Positions 51,000-59,125 of a stretch of DNA of 64,000 nucleotides are shown one piece after another. Under the pieces are notes generated by a model that was not told the origin of the DNA, did not search any database, and was given only the letters and a program-made list of their open reading frames with translations. Both the position numbers and the translations under genes were made by a program. The stretch's first letter is position 1. Each line of letters starts with the position of its first letter. Origin of the DNA: Deltaproteobacteria bacterium (GTDB lineage: Bacteria; Myxococcota; Kuafuiibacteriia; Kuafuiibacteriales; Kuafuiibacteriaceae); contig JADJBV010000002.1 of assembly GCA_016703535.1 (NCBI GenBank), forward strand, positions 372,001 to 436,000, given 5' to 3'.

Positions 51000-52415
51000 A
51001 TGCGTCGCTGGATCGTGGGGAGCCTATGTTCGTTTTGGGTGGCTTGTGGCGGCGGGCCCGACGCGGTCGTCGACGAAAATGATCCCGTCACCTCCGAGCT
51101 GCGGGCTCGGGAAGCCCAGACCACCGTCTGGATCCAGCCGCTGATCGGGCGCCAGGTCGAGGCCGACGGCGCCACTCGGTTTTTGCTGAGCGGCCGGGCC
51201 AGCCGCAACGTCGAGGACGGACTCGGTTTTGTCCTGGACGATCCCTACGGGGAGCTGCGCCTGCTTTCGGCTCGACGTTTTGCCTTGGCCTTCGGCACCT
51301 CGGAGTTGACCAACTTGGTGGTCGGCGTGCCGGAGTTCTTGCGGCTCTCCTTCACCGGCGGCGCCTCCACCTTGTTCGCCCGGCTCCTGACCGGGCCCCG
51401 GCTGGTTGCTCAGCCGGGCAGCGGGCTCTACTTCGACGGCCAACCTCAGACCCACTTCGTCGACGGCCGCGCGGTGGTCCGGGTGTTGGGCCACGCCGAT
51501 CGCAACCTCAGCCGGGTCGAGGCCACCTTCAACAGCGAGGTCGTCACGGCCCAGCTCATTGACCCGCGCCACTTCTCCGTCGATCTGACGGTGGATCAGT
51601 TCGTTGCCTTGGCCGGTAGCCGCGTTCGCTTGAATATAACGGGCACCGCCGCCCGCAGCACGGTCCGTCGTTCGGCCACCTTCGACTTGGGGGTGCGGTC
51701 CTTGGATCTGACCACCGGCGATCCCTACGAAGTCTGGCCCCAGGCCACTTGCCAAGATCACGTCCGAAGTTGCTTGGGCGCCTTGCCCGCCGGCACCGGC
51801 GACACCAGCGCTTGTGGCTCCTTCTTGGAGGTCCGAGCTTGTCCCCTGGGGGTCCGCATCGATCAGGCCGCCGTCGACGCCGCCCGACTCCGCAGCGCCC
51901 CGGCCCTCGAGACCCTCCGCAACGACGCCGTGGCCCTGGTGGGGGCCCGATCGGCCGACCTCTACGGATCGGTCCTGGCCGACTTCGAGCAGGTCTTCCT
52001 GCTGGAGTGGGGCCGGGGCTTCGCCACAGCGGCGGAGCGGGACCTGTACCTGGATCAGCGGATCAACCAGGTCTTCGATCAGGCCTACGCTCGCCCCTTG
52101 GATCACGTGGCCGCGGTCGACCCTTTGCCGGGCTCTTTCGAAAATGCAAGGCAGGTTGCAGCCGACGCCTTGTTGCTCCACCTGGCGAACCTGGACCTGA
52201 CCCAGTCCGAGTGGGGCCGGCCCTTGTCGGTGTTGACGCTCCAGTTCCGCGATCGACACCTCTTCGCCTTGCGGGAGCTCCGGGAGGTCGGGCCTTTGGG
52301 CCAAGAGTCCGAGGAAGAATGGGTCTTCATGACCCGCTGGCTCGACGCCTTGGTGGAGATCAACATCGACCGTCGCACCGGCGCCTCCACCCGGATCCTC
52401 TTCGAGATCGACTGA
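51000..52415 (+). CDS. Lipoprotein of unknown function
   Basis: 471 residues from ATG 51000 with leader MRRWIVGSLCSFWVAC as lipobox. The first half looks beta-rich with a repeated LTNLVVG-type strand pattern; a Cys-containing stretch lies near the middle (TCQDHVRSCLG, ACGSFLEVRACPLG: four cysteines, perhaps two disulfides), and the C-terminal third is helical (RDAVALVGARSADLYGSVLADFEQVFLLEWG-like). A variant dyad lies at 52146. No enzyme motif and no family recognised. The following amidohydrolase gene begins 64 bp after its stop. Confidence 0.7.
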   Translation: MRRWIVGSLCSFWVACGGGPDAVVDENDPVTSELRAREAQTTVWIQPLIGRQVEADGATRFLLSGRASRNVEDGLGFVLDDPYGELRLLSARRFALAFGTSELTNLVVGVPEFLRLSFTGGASTLFARLLTGPRLVAQPGSGLYFDGQPQTHFVDGRAVVRVLGHADRNLSRVEATFNSEVVTAQLIDPRHFSVDLTVDQFVALAGSRVRLNITGTAARSTVRRSATFDLGVRSLDLTTGDPYEVWPQATCQDHVRSCLGALPAGTGDTSACGSFLEVRACPLGVRIDQAAVDAARLRSAPALETLRNDAVALVGARSADLYGSVLADFEQVFLLEWGRGFATAAERDLYLDQRINQVFDQAYARPLDHVAAVDPLPGSFENARQVAADALLLHLANLDLTQSEWGRPLSVLTLQFRDRHLFALRELREVGPLGQESEEEWVFMTRWLDALVEINIDRRTGASTRILFEID

Positions 52416-52479
52416 TCCCGTCGCGGCGCCGACGGACCGCGACTTGGCCCCGGCTTCGGCCCGGTGGTACCGATCGTAC

Positions 52480-53820
52480 GTGCGCCGTCTCCTTTGCCTG
52501 TCGTTCATTTTTTGGGGCTGCGGTGGTGATCCGATCAGCAGCCTCCCGCCGTGCCCCGACTGCACGGCTTTGGTCGGCGGCAAGATCTTCGATGGCACCA
52601 CCACCAAACCCGCGCTGGTGCTGCTGAGCGGCAACACCATCCAGGCGGTGGTCGAAGAAGAGGTCCCGCCCGACGTGGGGACCATCGTCGATCTCAGCGG
52701 CCAAACCTTATTGCCCGGCTTTTTTGACCTCCACGTCCACGTCTACACCCCGCCGACCGAAGACGGCTTCACTCCACCGGCCAACCTGGCCCGGCTGCAA
52801 TTGCAAGCCTTCTTGCGAAACGGCGTCACCGGCATCGGCGATCTCGGCTCCCCTTCGGAGGGCATCTTCCCGGATCGGGCCGAAAGCCAACGCAACCTCA
52901 TCTTCCCTCGGATCTGGGCGGCGGGCCCGATGTTGACCGCCGAAGGTGGCCACCCCTGCGGCCAAGAGGCCTTGCCGGTGTGTCAGCCGGTGCGTGGCAT
53001 CGCAGACGCCGAACAGGCGGTCCAAGCGATCGAAGCCGAACAACCCGACTTCTACAAGTTGATCATCGAGCCGGGTTGGCGTTCGCCTTTGCCGACCGTC
53101 GACGCTGATACCGTCATGGCGATCTACTCGGCGGCGACCACCCGAAACCGACCCTTGTGGGCCCATGTCACCCGGGCCTCCGATCTGGATCTGGCCTTGG
53201 ACGTGGGGGTCCGACGTTTAGCCCACCTGCCGTTCCGGGATCTCTTGAGCGAGGCCCAAGCCCTGCGCCTCGCCCAAACCAACACGGTGGTGGTGCCGAC
53301 CATCGGTTACCTGGACGCCCTCGATCGGCTGGGCCGCGGCGAATTGACGGAGCTCGATGATCCGTTGGTGGCCAAAGACGTCCACCCTCGGGTGCGGGCC
53401 GACCTCCAAGATCCGGCCCGGATCGCGCGCTACTTAGACCCCGTCACCAAAACCGCGGTGGCCGAGGTTTTGTCCAACGTCCGCCAAAACCTGAGCCTCT
53501 TGGTGTTGAACAAGGTCTCGATCGTCGCTGGCACCGACGCCGGCAACGTCGCCAACTTTCATGGCGTCTCCTTGCGGCGAGAGTTGGCGCTCTACGTGGA
53601 GGCGGGCTTGACCCCGGCCGAGGCCCTCAAGAGCGCGACCGCCGAGCCAGCCCGGCTGTTGGGGCGACCCGATCTGGGGAACATCGTCCCCACGGCCACC
53701 GCCGATCTGGTGGCGGTCGAAGGGGATCCGCTGCTCGATCTGTCGGCGTTGGGGAGGGTGACCCACGTGTGGAAGGGCGGGGCCGAGGTGGATCGGGCCT
53801 CTTTGGCCGCGTCCCCTTGA
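52480..53820 (+). CDS. Exported amidohydrolase-family lipoprotein
   Basis: About 446 residues from GTG 52480; lipobox-like IFWGC. The metal motif GFFDLHVHVYTP (HxH) near residue 85 and the later WAHVTRASDL, HLPFRD and AGTDAGN words (the last carrying the metal-binding aspartate) follow the amidohydrolase/imidazolonepropionase-like order; the carbamylatable lysine could be in FYKLIIEP. A TIM-barrel metal-dependent hydrolase of the HutI/prolidase-like group is the best call. Its export and lipidation are less usual for this family. Substrate unknown; cyclic amides, xenobiotics and dipeptides are family options. Confidence 0.82.
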   Translation: MRRLLCLSFIFWGCGGDPISSLPPCPDCTALVGGKIFDGTTTKPALVLLSGNTIQAVVEEEVPPDVGTIVDLSGQTLLPGFFDLHVHVYTPPTEDGFTPPANLARLQLQAFLRNGVTGIGDLGSPSEGIFPDRAESQRNLIFPRIWAAGPMLTAEGGHPCGQEALPVCQPVRGIADAEQAVQAIEAEQPDFYKLIIEPGWRSPLPTVDADTVMAIYSAATTRNRPLWAHVTRASDLDLALDVGVRRLAHLPFRDLLSEAQALRLAQTNTVVVPTIGYLDALDRLGRGELTELDDPLVAKDVHPRVRADLQDPARIARYLDPVTKTAVAEVLSNVRQNLSLLVLNKVSIVAGTDAGNVANFHGVSLRRELALYVEAGLTPAEALKSATAEPARLLGRPDLGNIVPTATADLVAVEGDPLLDLSALGRVTHVWKGGAEVDRASLAASP

Positions 53821-53822
53821 GC

Positions 53823-55130
53823 TCAATCGCTCGGGCGCCAGTCGTGGATCTTGGGCCCGCTCGGTGAGGCGATGATCTCCACGTCTTCGAGGCGAGCTTT
53901 ACCGTCCTCCCTGGCCACCAACCTCAGGCAGATCTTGGTGCGACCCGTCTTTTGCCGGTGAACCCGGCGGGCGGCCCGGTCTTCGGCGCTGAGCAAATGC
54001 CAAGGACAGGGATCGAGGCGATAACGTTCGGACAGGGCCAAGGTGGTGACGTACAGATCTCGGGCCGGCGCCCGTCCCTTGGGGCCAGGCTCGGCGAACT
54101 GGGCCACGAAGGCCGGCTTGTCGCTGCGTTCGACCGCCGCCAGCGCCTTGGAGAGGATCACGGCCCCGGCCTCGTGTTCGACCTTGGCGGCCTGATCTTC
54201 GGGCGCCGCTTGGGCTTTGGGGGCCCGGACCACAAAGGGCAACTCGACCGGCCGAGCCCCGGTGCCCCGCTGTTCTTTGTCGACGCCGTTTTTGTAGGCC
54301 TCGAGGAGGAGCGGCAGGTTGGCCTCCAGCTCGGCCCACTCGGCCTCGGCCCGGACGATCCGCTCGTGGGCCTCGGGCGAATTGGCGGCGACGCGTCGAT
54401 CGGCCAGGCCACTTTGGAGGCCGGCTTTTTTGGCCTCGAGGCAGCGGATCTTCTGCTGCACTTCGGCCAAAAACGGGGTCAACAAGAGGTCTTCCAGGAG
54501 GCCCCGCCGCGCCTGCACCAAACGGCCCGGCTCGTCCCCCGACAACAAGGCTTGGGTGTAGGCCTCGACGGTGGCGCTGCAAAAAGTGGTGACGGTCGCG
54601 ACCGGGCGCTGCTTCTCCGCCTCTTTGCGAGCGCCGATCAACTTGGGCGCGTCCACCGAGGCCCGGGCCGGCGCGCCGAGGAGCTCGTCGACCAAAGGAC
54701 CCACCACCTCTTTGGCGCCCTCCAGCTTGGCGAAGTTTCGGGAGGCTCGGGACAAGACCTGAGCGCTCTCCACGTCCACCAGCTTCAGCGTGAGCACGAA
54801 CACATCACCCAAGCGGCCGACGCTGCCCGACACCAACTTGCTGGCGCCCAAGGCCCCGGCCAGCTCCTTCATGCAGCTGGTCTCGCAGCCCATACTTTGT
54901 CGCGTTTGTTCGGTGACCAGCAGGTCTTGCACGTCGCTGGGTCCCAAGGCGTGGAGCCCGTGCCGGGTCAACAGGCTCTCCAACACCAGTTCGGTGAGGA
55001 TTGGCGCGACGTTGGGATCGACGCTGCTGACCTGAAAGGTGGGCACCACCAGCTGACCGGTGCTGGCCCAGGCCGAGGTGGCCAGCAGCAACGAACCCAA
55101 GGAACAGAGGGCGAAGGACGTGCTTTTCAC
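53823..55130 (-). CDS. Exported TolB/CsgG-N-like protein with C-terminal helical region
   Basis: 435 residues from GTG 55130; signal peptide ending in SAWA. Residues 20-150 have the TolB-N/FlgO/CsgG-like pattern VVPTFQVSSVD, VLESLLTRHGLHALGPSDVQDLL, MGCETSCMKELAGALGASKLVSGSVGRLGDVFVLTLKLVDV. This SMGCETSCMxEL word (two cysteines) is common in myxobacterial proteins of this type. After residue ~200 it is mostly helical and charged (RGLLEDLLLTPFLAEVQQKIRCLEAKKAGL). Partner unknown. It begins just after the divergent intergenic segment with the next exported gene. Confidence 0.75.
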   Translation of the reverse strand: MKSTSFALCSLGSLLLATSAWASTGQLVVPTFQVSSVDPNVAPILTELVLESLLTRHGLHALGPSDVQDLLVTEQTRQSMGCETSCMKELAGALGASKLVSGSVGRLGDVFVLTLKLVDVESAQVLSRASRNFAKLEGAKEVVGPLVDELLGAPARASVDAPKLIGARKEAEKQRPVATVTTFCSATVEAYTQALLSGDEPGRLVQARRGLLEDLLLTPFLAEVQQKIRCLEAKKAGLQSGLADRRVAANSPEAHERIVRAEAEWAELEANLPLLLEAYKNGVDKEQRGTGARPVELPFVVRAPKAQAAPEDQAAKVEHEAGAVILSKALAAVERSDKPAFVAQFAEPGPKGRAPARDLYVTTLALSERYRLDPCPWHLLSAEDRAARRVHRQKTGRTKICLRLVAREDGKARLEDVEIIASPSGPKIHDWRPSD

Positions 55131-55159
55131 CGTGGCTCCCAACGCGCTTCTACCAGTGC

Positions 55160-55175
55160 TACCTTCCCGACGCCA
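55160..55175 (+). promoter_or_regulatory. Putative -10 element of the two-gene secreted-protein operon
   Basis: TACCTT at 55160-55165, then ten C/G-rich bases, then ATG 55176. The hexamer is identical to the one before the HEAT operon at 8968. Confidence 0.33.
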
Positions 55176-55955
55176 ATGAGAGCCTTGACCCTGTTGTGGG
55201 TGTTGACCTGGGCCACGCCCGCCCTCGCCGCACCCGAAAAATACACGATGGAAGACCTGAAGGCCTTGGGCGAGTCCCAGGGCTGGGCGGAGCTGCTGGA
55301 GCACATCGAAGACGTCCGCCCCTCCGAACGTAAGGGCCCGTGGAAAGATCTGCTGGAGAAGGCCGCCGTCGGGGTGATGACGCAGCTGCGCGAGCAGAAG
55401 AAGAACGCCGAAGGCCTGGGCACCAGCGAGGCCTTGCTGGGACGATTCCCGGCGCTCAAGCAGAGCAAGGGTTTTATGGCGGTGCGCCAAGAGACGGGCC
55501 TGGGCGCCCTCTCCGAGTGTTTTCAAGACGCCTACGCAGGCCAACGTTGTTTCGACGAGCTCGATCGTTTCCTGAAGGTCGATCCCAACGACACGGGATT
55601 GGCCTTCGCGGCCGGCAAGATGGTGGTCGAGAAGGGTCGCCTCTACGCGGCGGCGCCACCGTATTTTGCGAAGGGTTTGGCGGCGCCCGCGGTTCGCAAG
55701 ACAGGTTGCAAAGATCCTTCGGTCAAAGACGCGGTGTTGCGGGCCTTCGGCCAACCTCCTGACTACGAAAACGCCAAAGCGGCCCAGCAGGTCGCCTTTC
55801 AGCAGTGTTACGCCGAGCTCAAGGATGTGTTGTTGGACGCCTTCCACAAGTCGGGCGGCTACGAGTCCGTCAACCTCTGCCAAGGCCTGATTTCGCAGAA
55901 GGCCAAGCTGAGCGAACTCCAAGCGGCCTATTGCCAGGACCAGCTCAAGAAATGA
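55176..55955 (+). CDS. Secreted protein of unknown function with several cysteines
   Basis: 259 residues from ATG 55176; signal peptide MRALTLLWVLTWATPALA. The mature part is helical by appearance, with paired cysteines (LSECFQDAYAGQRCFDELDRF, KTGCKDPSVKD, QQCYAEL, VNLCQGLI, AYCQDQL), at least six, as in disulfide-stabilised periplasmic helix bundles. No known family recognised. The next secreted gene starts 8 bp after its stop, so they form an operon. Confidence 0.72.
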   Translation: MRALTLLWVLTWATPALAAPEKYTMEDLKALGESQGWAELLEHIEDVRPSERKGPWKDLLEKAAVGVMTQLREQKKNAEGLGTSEALLGRFPALKQSKGFMAVRQETGLGALSECFQDAYAGQRCFDELDRFLKVDPNDTGLAFAAGKMVVEKGRLYAAAPPYFAKGLAAPAVRKTGCKDPSVKDAVLRAFGQPPDYENAKAAQQVAFQQCYAELKDVLLDAFHKSGGYESVNLCQGLISQKAKLSELQAAYCQDQLKK

Positions 55956-55963
55956 GGCCCACC

Positions 55964-56407
55964 ATGAAGATCACCCGCTTGTTCCTCGGCCTCTTGCTCC
56001 TGACCGCCGCCCCCGCCTGGGCCCAAGACGAAGAGTCGCCCAAGGTGAAGAAGGCTCGCCAAGAAAACGAGCTGGAAAAAGAGGGCGAGTCCACCGATCA
56101 AGCCTGCGGCACCAAACTCAAGGTCACCATCGACTGGGCCAGCTTCGAGGCCAACCCGGCCGGCTGGTCCGACAAGAGCGTCAGCGGCTACTGCGAGTCG
56201 GGCCTGGGGGCGCTGCGTTCCCTCTGCGCGGGGCCCAAGGCCAAGGCCTACGTGGCCAAGACCGTCAAGGAGTACGTCTGCCGGGCGGTGAAGACCAAAG
56301 ACGAGTGGAAGGCCATCCGCAAGGCCGGCACCCTCGAGTGGTTGGTCCCTCCGGACGCCGTCAACGCCGACAGCTACGCCAAAGCCGAACTCCTCAAGAA
56401 CCTTTGA
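55964..56407 (+). CDS. Small secreted protein of unknown function with four cysteines
   Basis: 147 residues from ATG 55964, with GAGG six bases upstream; ATG 55952 would overlap the previous stop and add four residues. Signal peptide MKITRLFLGLLLLTAAPAWAQ. The mature protein begins with a Glu/Lys-rich stretch, then DQACGTKLKVTIDWASFE, GYCESGLGALRSLC and VKEYVCRAVKT, likely two disulfides. It is found right after a similar Cys-rich secreted protein; the two may interact. Confidence 0.72.
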   Translation: MKITRLFLGLLLLTAAPAWAQDEESPKVKKARQENELEKEGESTDQACGTKLKVTIDWASFEANPAGWSDKSVSGYCESGLGALRSLCAGPKAKAYVAKTVKEYVCRAVKTKDEWKAIRKAGTLEWLVPPDAVNADSYAKAELLKNL

Positions 56408-56487
56408 GCCTTCAGGCCGGCCTCGACCTCCCGATTCGACCGGGGGTGGCTTGACGGTGGGTCCAGGACTGGCGTTTCTTCGCCTGG

Positions 56488-58536
56488 ATGCGGGCAAATA
56501 TCGGGATCGGGCTCATTTTCTTCGCTGCGGCGTGCAGCTCCGAAGAAGCGCCTGATGACGCCTTCCAGCTCAAGGCCACGGTACCGACGGTTGGACCCGA
56601 TCCATTGAGTGGAACGGATGTCGAAAGTTGCCCCATCTACCAGGACCAACGATGCGTCAACGGTCGGCAACGTCGCTGCGAGATCTACGACGCCGCCGCC
56701 GGGACCTTCGTGGACACCCCCGATCCCTTGTTGCGCCGAGTGTTCCTCTACGATCGTTGGTACGACCGTTGGTCATCCCCCAATGGCCTGACCGCCGAAC
56801 GGATCTTCACCAGCTCCACGCCCGGCAGCCTGTCCGAAGCCGAGTGGAGTGATCCGCGGCGCTTCGAGGGTTGGGCCGGCCTGGGGGACGCGGGGATTTG
56901 GACCGGGGCGGCTTTGGTTTCGGATCTCTACCGCTACGTGGCCACCCGCACCGAAGCCGACTACCAACGCTTCGAAGCCAAAACTCGGGCCTTGGTGCGC
57001 AGCTTCGACGTCACCGGCATCCCCGGTTATCTTTCGCGATATCACTTCCTGCAGTTGCCCGAAGGTTCGGTACCTCAGGACGAACGCCTGATCCTACGTT
57101 TTGGCCCCACCACCCGGCCCCAGCAGCTGCCGATCCCCGACCAGGCCCTGAGCCAACTGCCGATCGAATACCAAGACGGGGTCGACGACGGCCAAGGCGC
57201 CAAGGTGCGCGGCCAGCCCCACTGGGATGGCGACGTCTCCATCGATCAATACACCGGGCCGATGACCGCTTTCCCCATCGCTTATCCGCTGATCCGAGAT
57301 CCGGAGCTGAAGCAAAAGATGGTCGAGCACCTGACCTGTTACCTGAAGCGTCTCCAGCGCATCGAAGTGATCAACCTGAAGGCGCGCCCCGATCTGGTGA
57401 ACAGCCTCTGGACCTTGTTCGGCGCCGACAACCTGCGGCTCGATCCCGACGATCCGGACCTGCGCAACTCCGGGAAGATGGTCTGGTACGTGCACCGCGG
57501 CATCAACCAGAACAACGCCGCCACCTTCGACAAGACCTGCCCCGAAGCGGTCAACACCGTGGCCGGCCGGGTCATCGACGGCCGCAGCCCGACCTTCGAG
57601 ACCGAGTTGCTCGAGTTGGCCACCGACATCAACCGCAGCATCCGCACTCGGCAGAACCAGATCGATCACTACTACATCGTCAGCCTCCGGGGCGGCGACG
57701 CCAGCCACCTGATCCACCTGGCGACCCTGGCCTACCAAATGACCGGCGACGAACAATACCGACGTTTCCTCTTCGACGTGTTGATCGGCGAACTCGGCAT
57801 CAACGCCGTGGCCCGGACCATGATGGCCTTCCGCTTGCCCGATTGGTGCTTCCGTTTCTACGGCGATCACATCACCTACGGCACCCACTGGCAGCTGGTG
57901 ACCATGTTGCCCGACGGTCCGCTCAAGGACGAGATGATCCGGGTGATGGACGAGGAGGCCTGGCAGAAGGCCCTCTACAACCACGACAGCGCCAAGTTCA
58001 ACGTGATGTACGCGTCGATCGTCGACGGACCCAACCGCGGGCAGGCGATCGAGTCGGCGGTGCGCCAACTCCGAGATTTTGGCGGCAACAACGGCGTACA
58101 AGACGCACCCCGCCGGACCCACAACATCGATCGGGCCCGGATCATCGCGGCCCTGCCGGCGGGGACGACCGTCCGTTGCCCCACCGAAGAAGAGCGCAAA
58201 GCCTGCGAAGATGGCGGCGAGATCTTCGGCTTCCCGCTGGAGACCTCGGTGATCAGCTACGAGTGCGACGGCCGCGCCGGCGAGTGCCTAATGGCCGACG
58301 GCAAGTGCGTCGAGGGCCTGGCCTCCCATGGCCTCCCCTCCAGCCTGCGGGGCTACTCCGACTTCATGTGGCAACGGAGCCCGTTCAAGATCGGCGACCA
58401 ACACGGGGTCGACGGCCAGGTCCAGTCTCCCGGACGAGACCTCACCGAACCCTACTGGATGGCCCGGTATTACGGCTTCATCGGCGAAGGCCGGGACCAA
58501 GTGTTGGCTTGGCGCGACACCGGCGCTTGCGAGTAG
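56488..58536 (+). CDS. Large lipoprotein of unknown function (possible alpha-toroid glycosidase-like fold)
   Basis: 682 residues from ATG 56488; lipobox FFAAAC. A Cys-containing N-terminal part (SCPIYQDQRCVNGRQRRCEIYD) resembles a small disulfide module. From ~130 the chain has repeated helical hairpins containing Trp/Tyr/Asp: GIWTGAALVSDLYRYVATRTEADYQRF-like, GIPGYLSRYH, HLIHLATLAYQMTGDEQYRRFLF and MMAFRLPDWCFRFYG. This is the pattern of (alpha/alpha)-toroid glycosidases and lyases, but no catalytic motif can be assigned. The C-terminal quarter contains three more cysteines. The family is not recognised with confidence. Confidence 0.68.
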   Translation: MRANIGIGLIFFAAACSSEEAPDDAFQLKATVPTVGPDPLSGTDVESCPIYQDQRCVNGRQRRCEIYDAAAGTFVDTPDPLLRRVFLYDRWYDRWSSPNGLTAERIFTSSTPGSLSEAEWSDPRRFEGWAGLGDAGIWTGAALVSDLYRYVATRTEADYQRFEAKTRALVRSFDVTGIPGYLSRYHFLQLPEGSVPQDERLILRFGPTTRPQQLPIPDQALSQLPIEYQDGVDDGQGAKVRGQPHWDGDVSIDQYTGPMTAFPIAYPLIRDPELKQKMVEHLTCYLKRLQRIEVINLKARPDLVNSLWTLFGADNLRLDPDDPDLRNSGKMVWYVHRGINQNNAATFDKTCPEAVNTVAGRVIDGRSPTFETELLELATDINRSIRTRQNQIDHYYIVSLRGGDASHLIHLATLAYQMTGDEQYRRFLFDVLIGELGINAVARTMMAFRLPDWCFRFYGDHITYGTHWQLVTMLPDGPLKDEMIRVMDEEAWQKALYNHDSAKFNVMYASIVDGPNRGQAIESAVRQLRDFGGNNGVQDAPRRTHNIDRARIIAALPAGTTVRCPTEEERKACEDGGEIFGFPLETSVISYECDGRAGECLMADGKCVEGLASHGLPSSLRGYSDFMWQRSPFKIGDQHGVDGQVQSPGRDLTEPYWMARYYGFIGEGRDQVLAWRDTGACE

Positions 58537-58582
58537 TCGATATCGGGACTTCGTCGCGGCGTCCCTCGTGGTATGGACGGCC

Positions 58583-59059
58583 ATGGGCCCCACCAACCCC
58601 TACGAGGCTCCCTTCGTCCAACACACCGTCGGCGGCGCCAATGACGCCGGCCGGGTGATCGTAGAGGAGCTCCACGCCAGTCGAGGCTGGATGATGTTGT
58701 TTGTGGTGTTGGGCGGCCTGACGGTGATCGGTCTTGGCTTGGGCGGCGTCGCCATGACCGCGATCATGTTGTTCATGCCCGAGGCCCAAGACCAGCCCTT
58801 CCCCATGTGGATCGTGGGGCTGTTGTACTTCGCGATCGGGGCGGTCTACGTGTTGCCCGTCTGGCGCCTCTACCAGCTCTACGCCGCGATCAACCGCCTG
58901 GCCTCGATCGAGCCCCTGGACACCTTGGCCGAGGTGGCTCGGGGCCATGCCCGACTCTGGCGCACCTTGGGGTGGACCTTCGTGGGGATGATCATTTTTT
59001 ACGTGCTGATCGTCGGCGTAGCCATGGGCTTCGCCGCATTTCAAGCCACCAACAGCTGA
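58583..59059 (+). CDS. DUF5362-like membrane protein
   Basis: 158 residues from ATG 58583. Three predicted membrane helices: GWMMLFVVLGGLTVIGLGLGGVAMTAIMLF, GLLYFAIGAVYVLPVWRLYQLY, and WTFVGMIIFYVLIVGVAMGF. The word LYQLYAAINRLASIEPLDTLAEVARGHARLWRTLG is like the helical linker that recurs in the DUF5362 family of small membrane proteins. Function unknown. It follows the lipoprotein by 46 bp on the same strand. Confidence 0.75.
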   Translation: MGPTNPYEAPFVQHTVGGANDAGRVIVEELHASRGWMMLFVVLGGLTVIGLGLGGVAMTAIMLFMPEAQDQPFPMWIVGLLYFAIGAVYVLPVWRLYQLYAAINRLASIEPLDTLAEVARGHARLWRTLGWTFVGMIIFYVLIVGVAMGFAAFQATNS

Positions 59060-59108
59060 TCCCAACATGTCGCGGGGGGGGGTCCTCGCGGGAGAGTACG
59101 TCCTGTAC

Positions 59109-59125
59109 TAGCATCCGCGGCTTCA
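59109..59125 (+). promoter_or_regulatory. Putative -10 element of the efflux operon
   Basis: TAGCAT at 59109-59114 (also TACTAG at 59106) followed by 11 mostly C/G bases to ATG 59126. A run of eight or nine G lies upstream near 59075. Confidence 0.33.

Noticed and set aside
53952..55175. Long plus-strand frame upstream of the secreted protein at 55176
   Set aside because: It is antisense to the TolB/CsgG-like gene; the signal peptide marks the real start at 55176.
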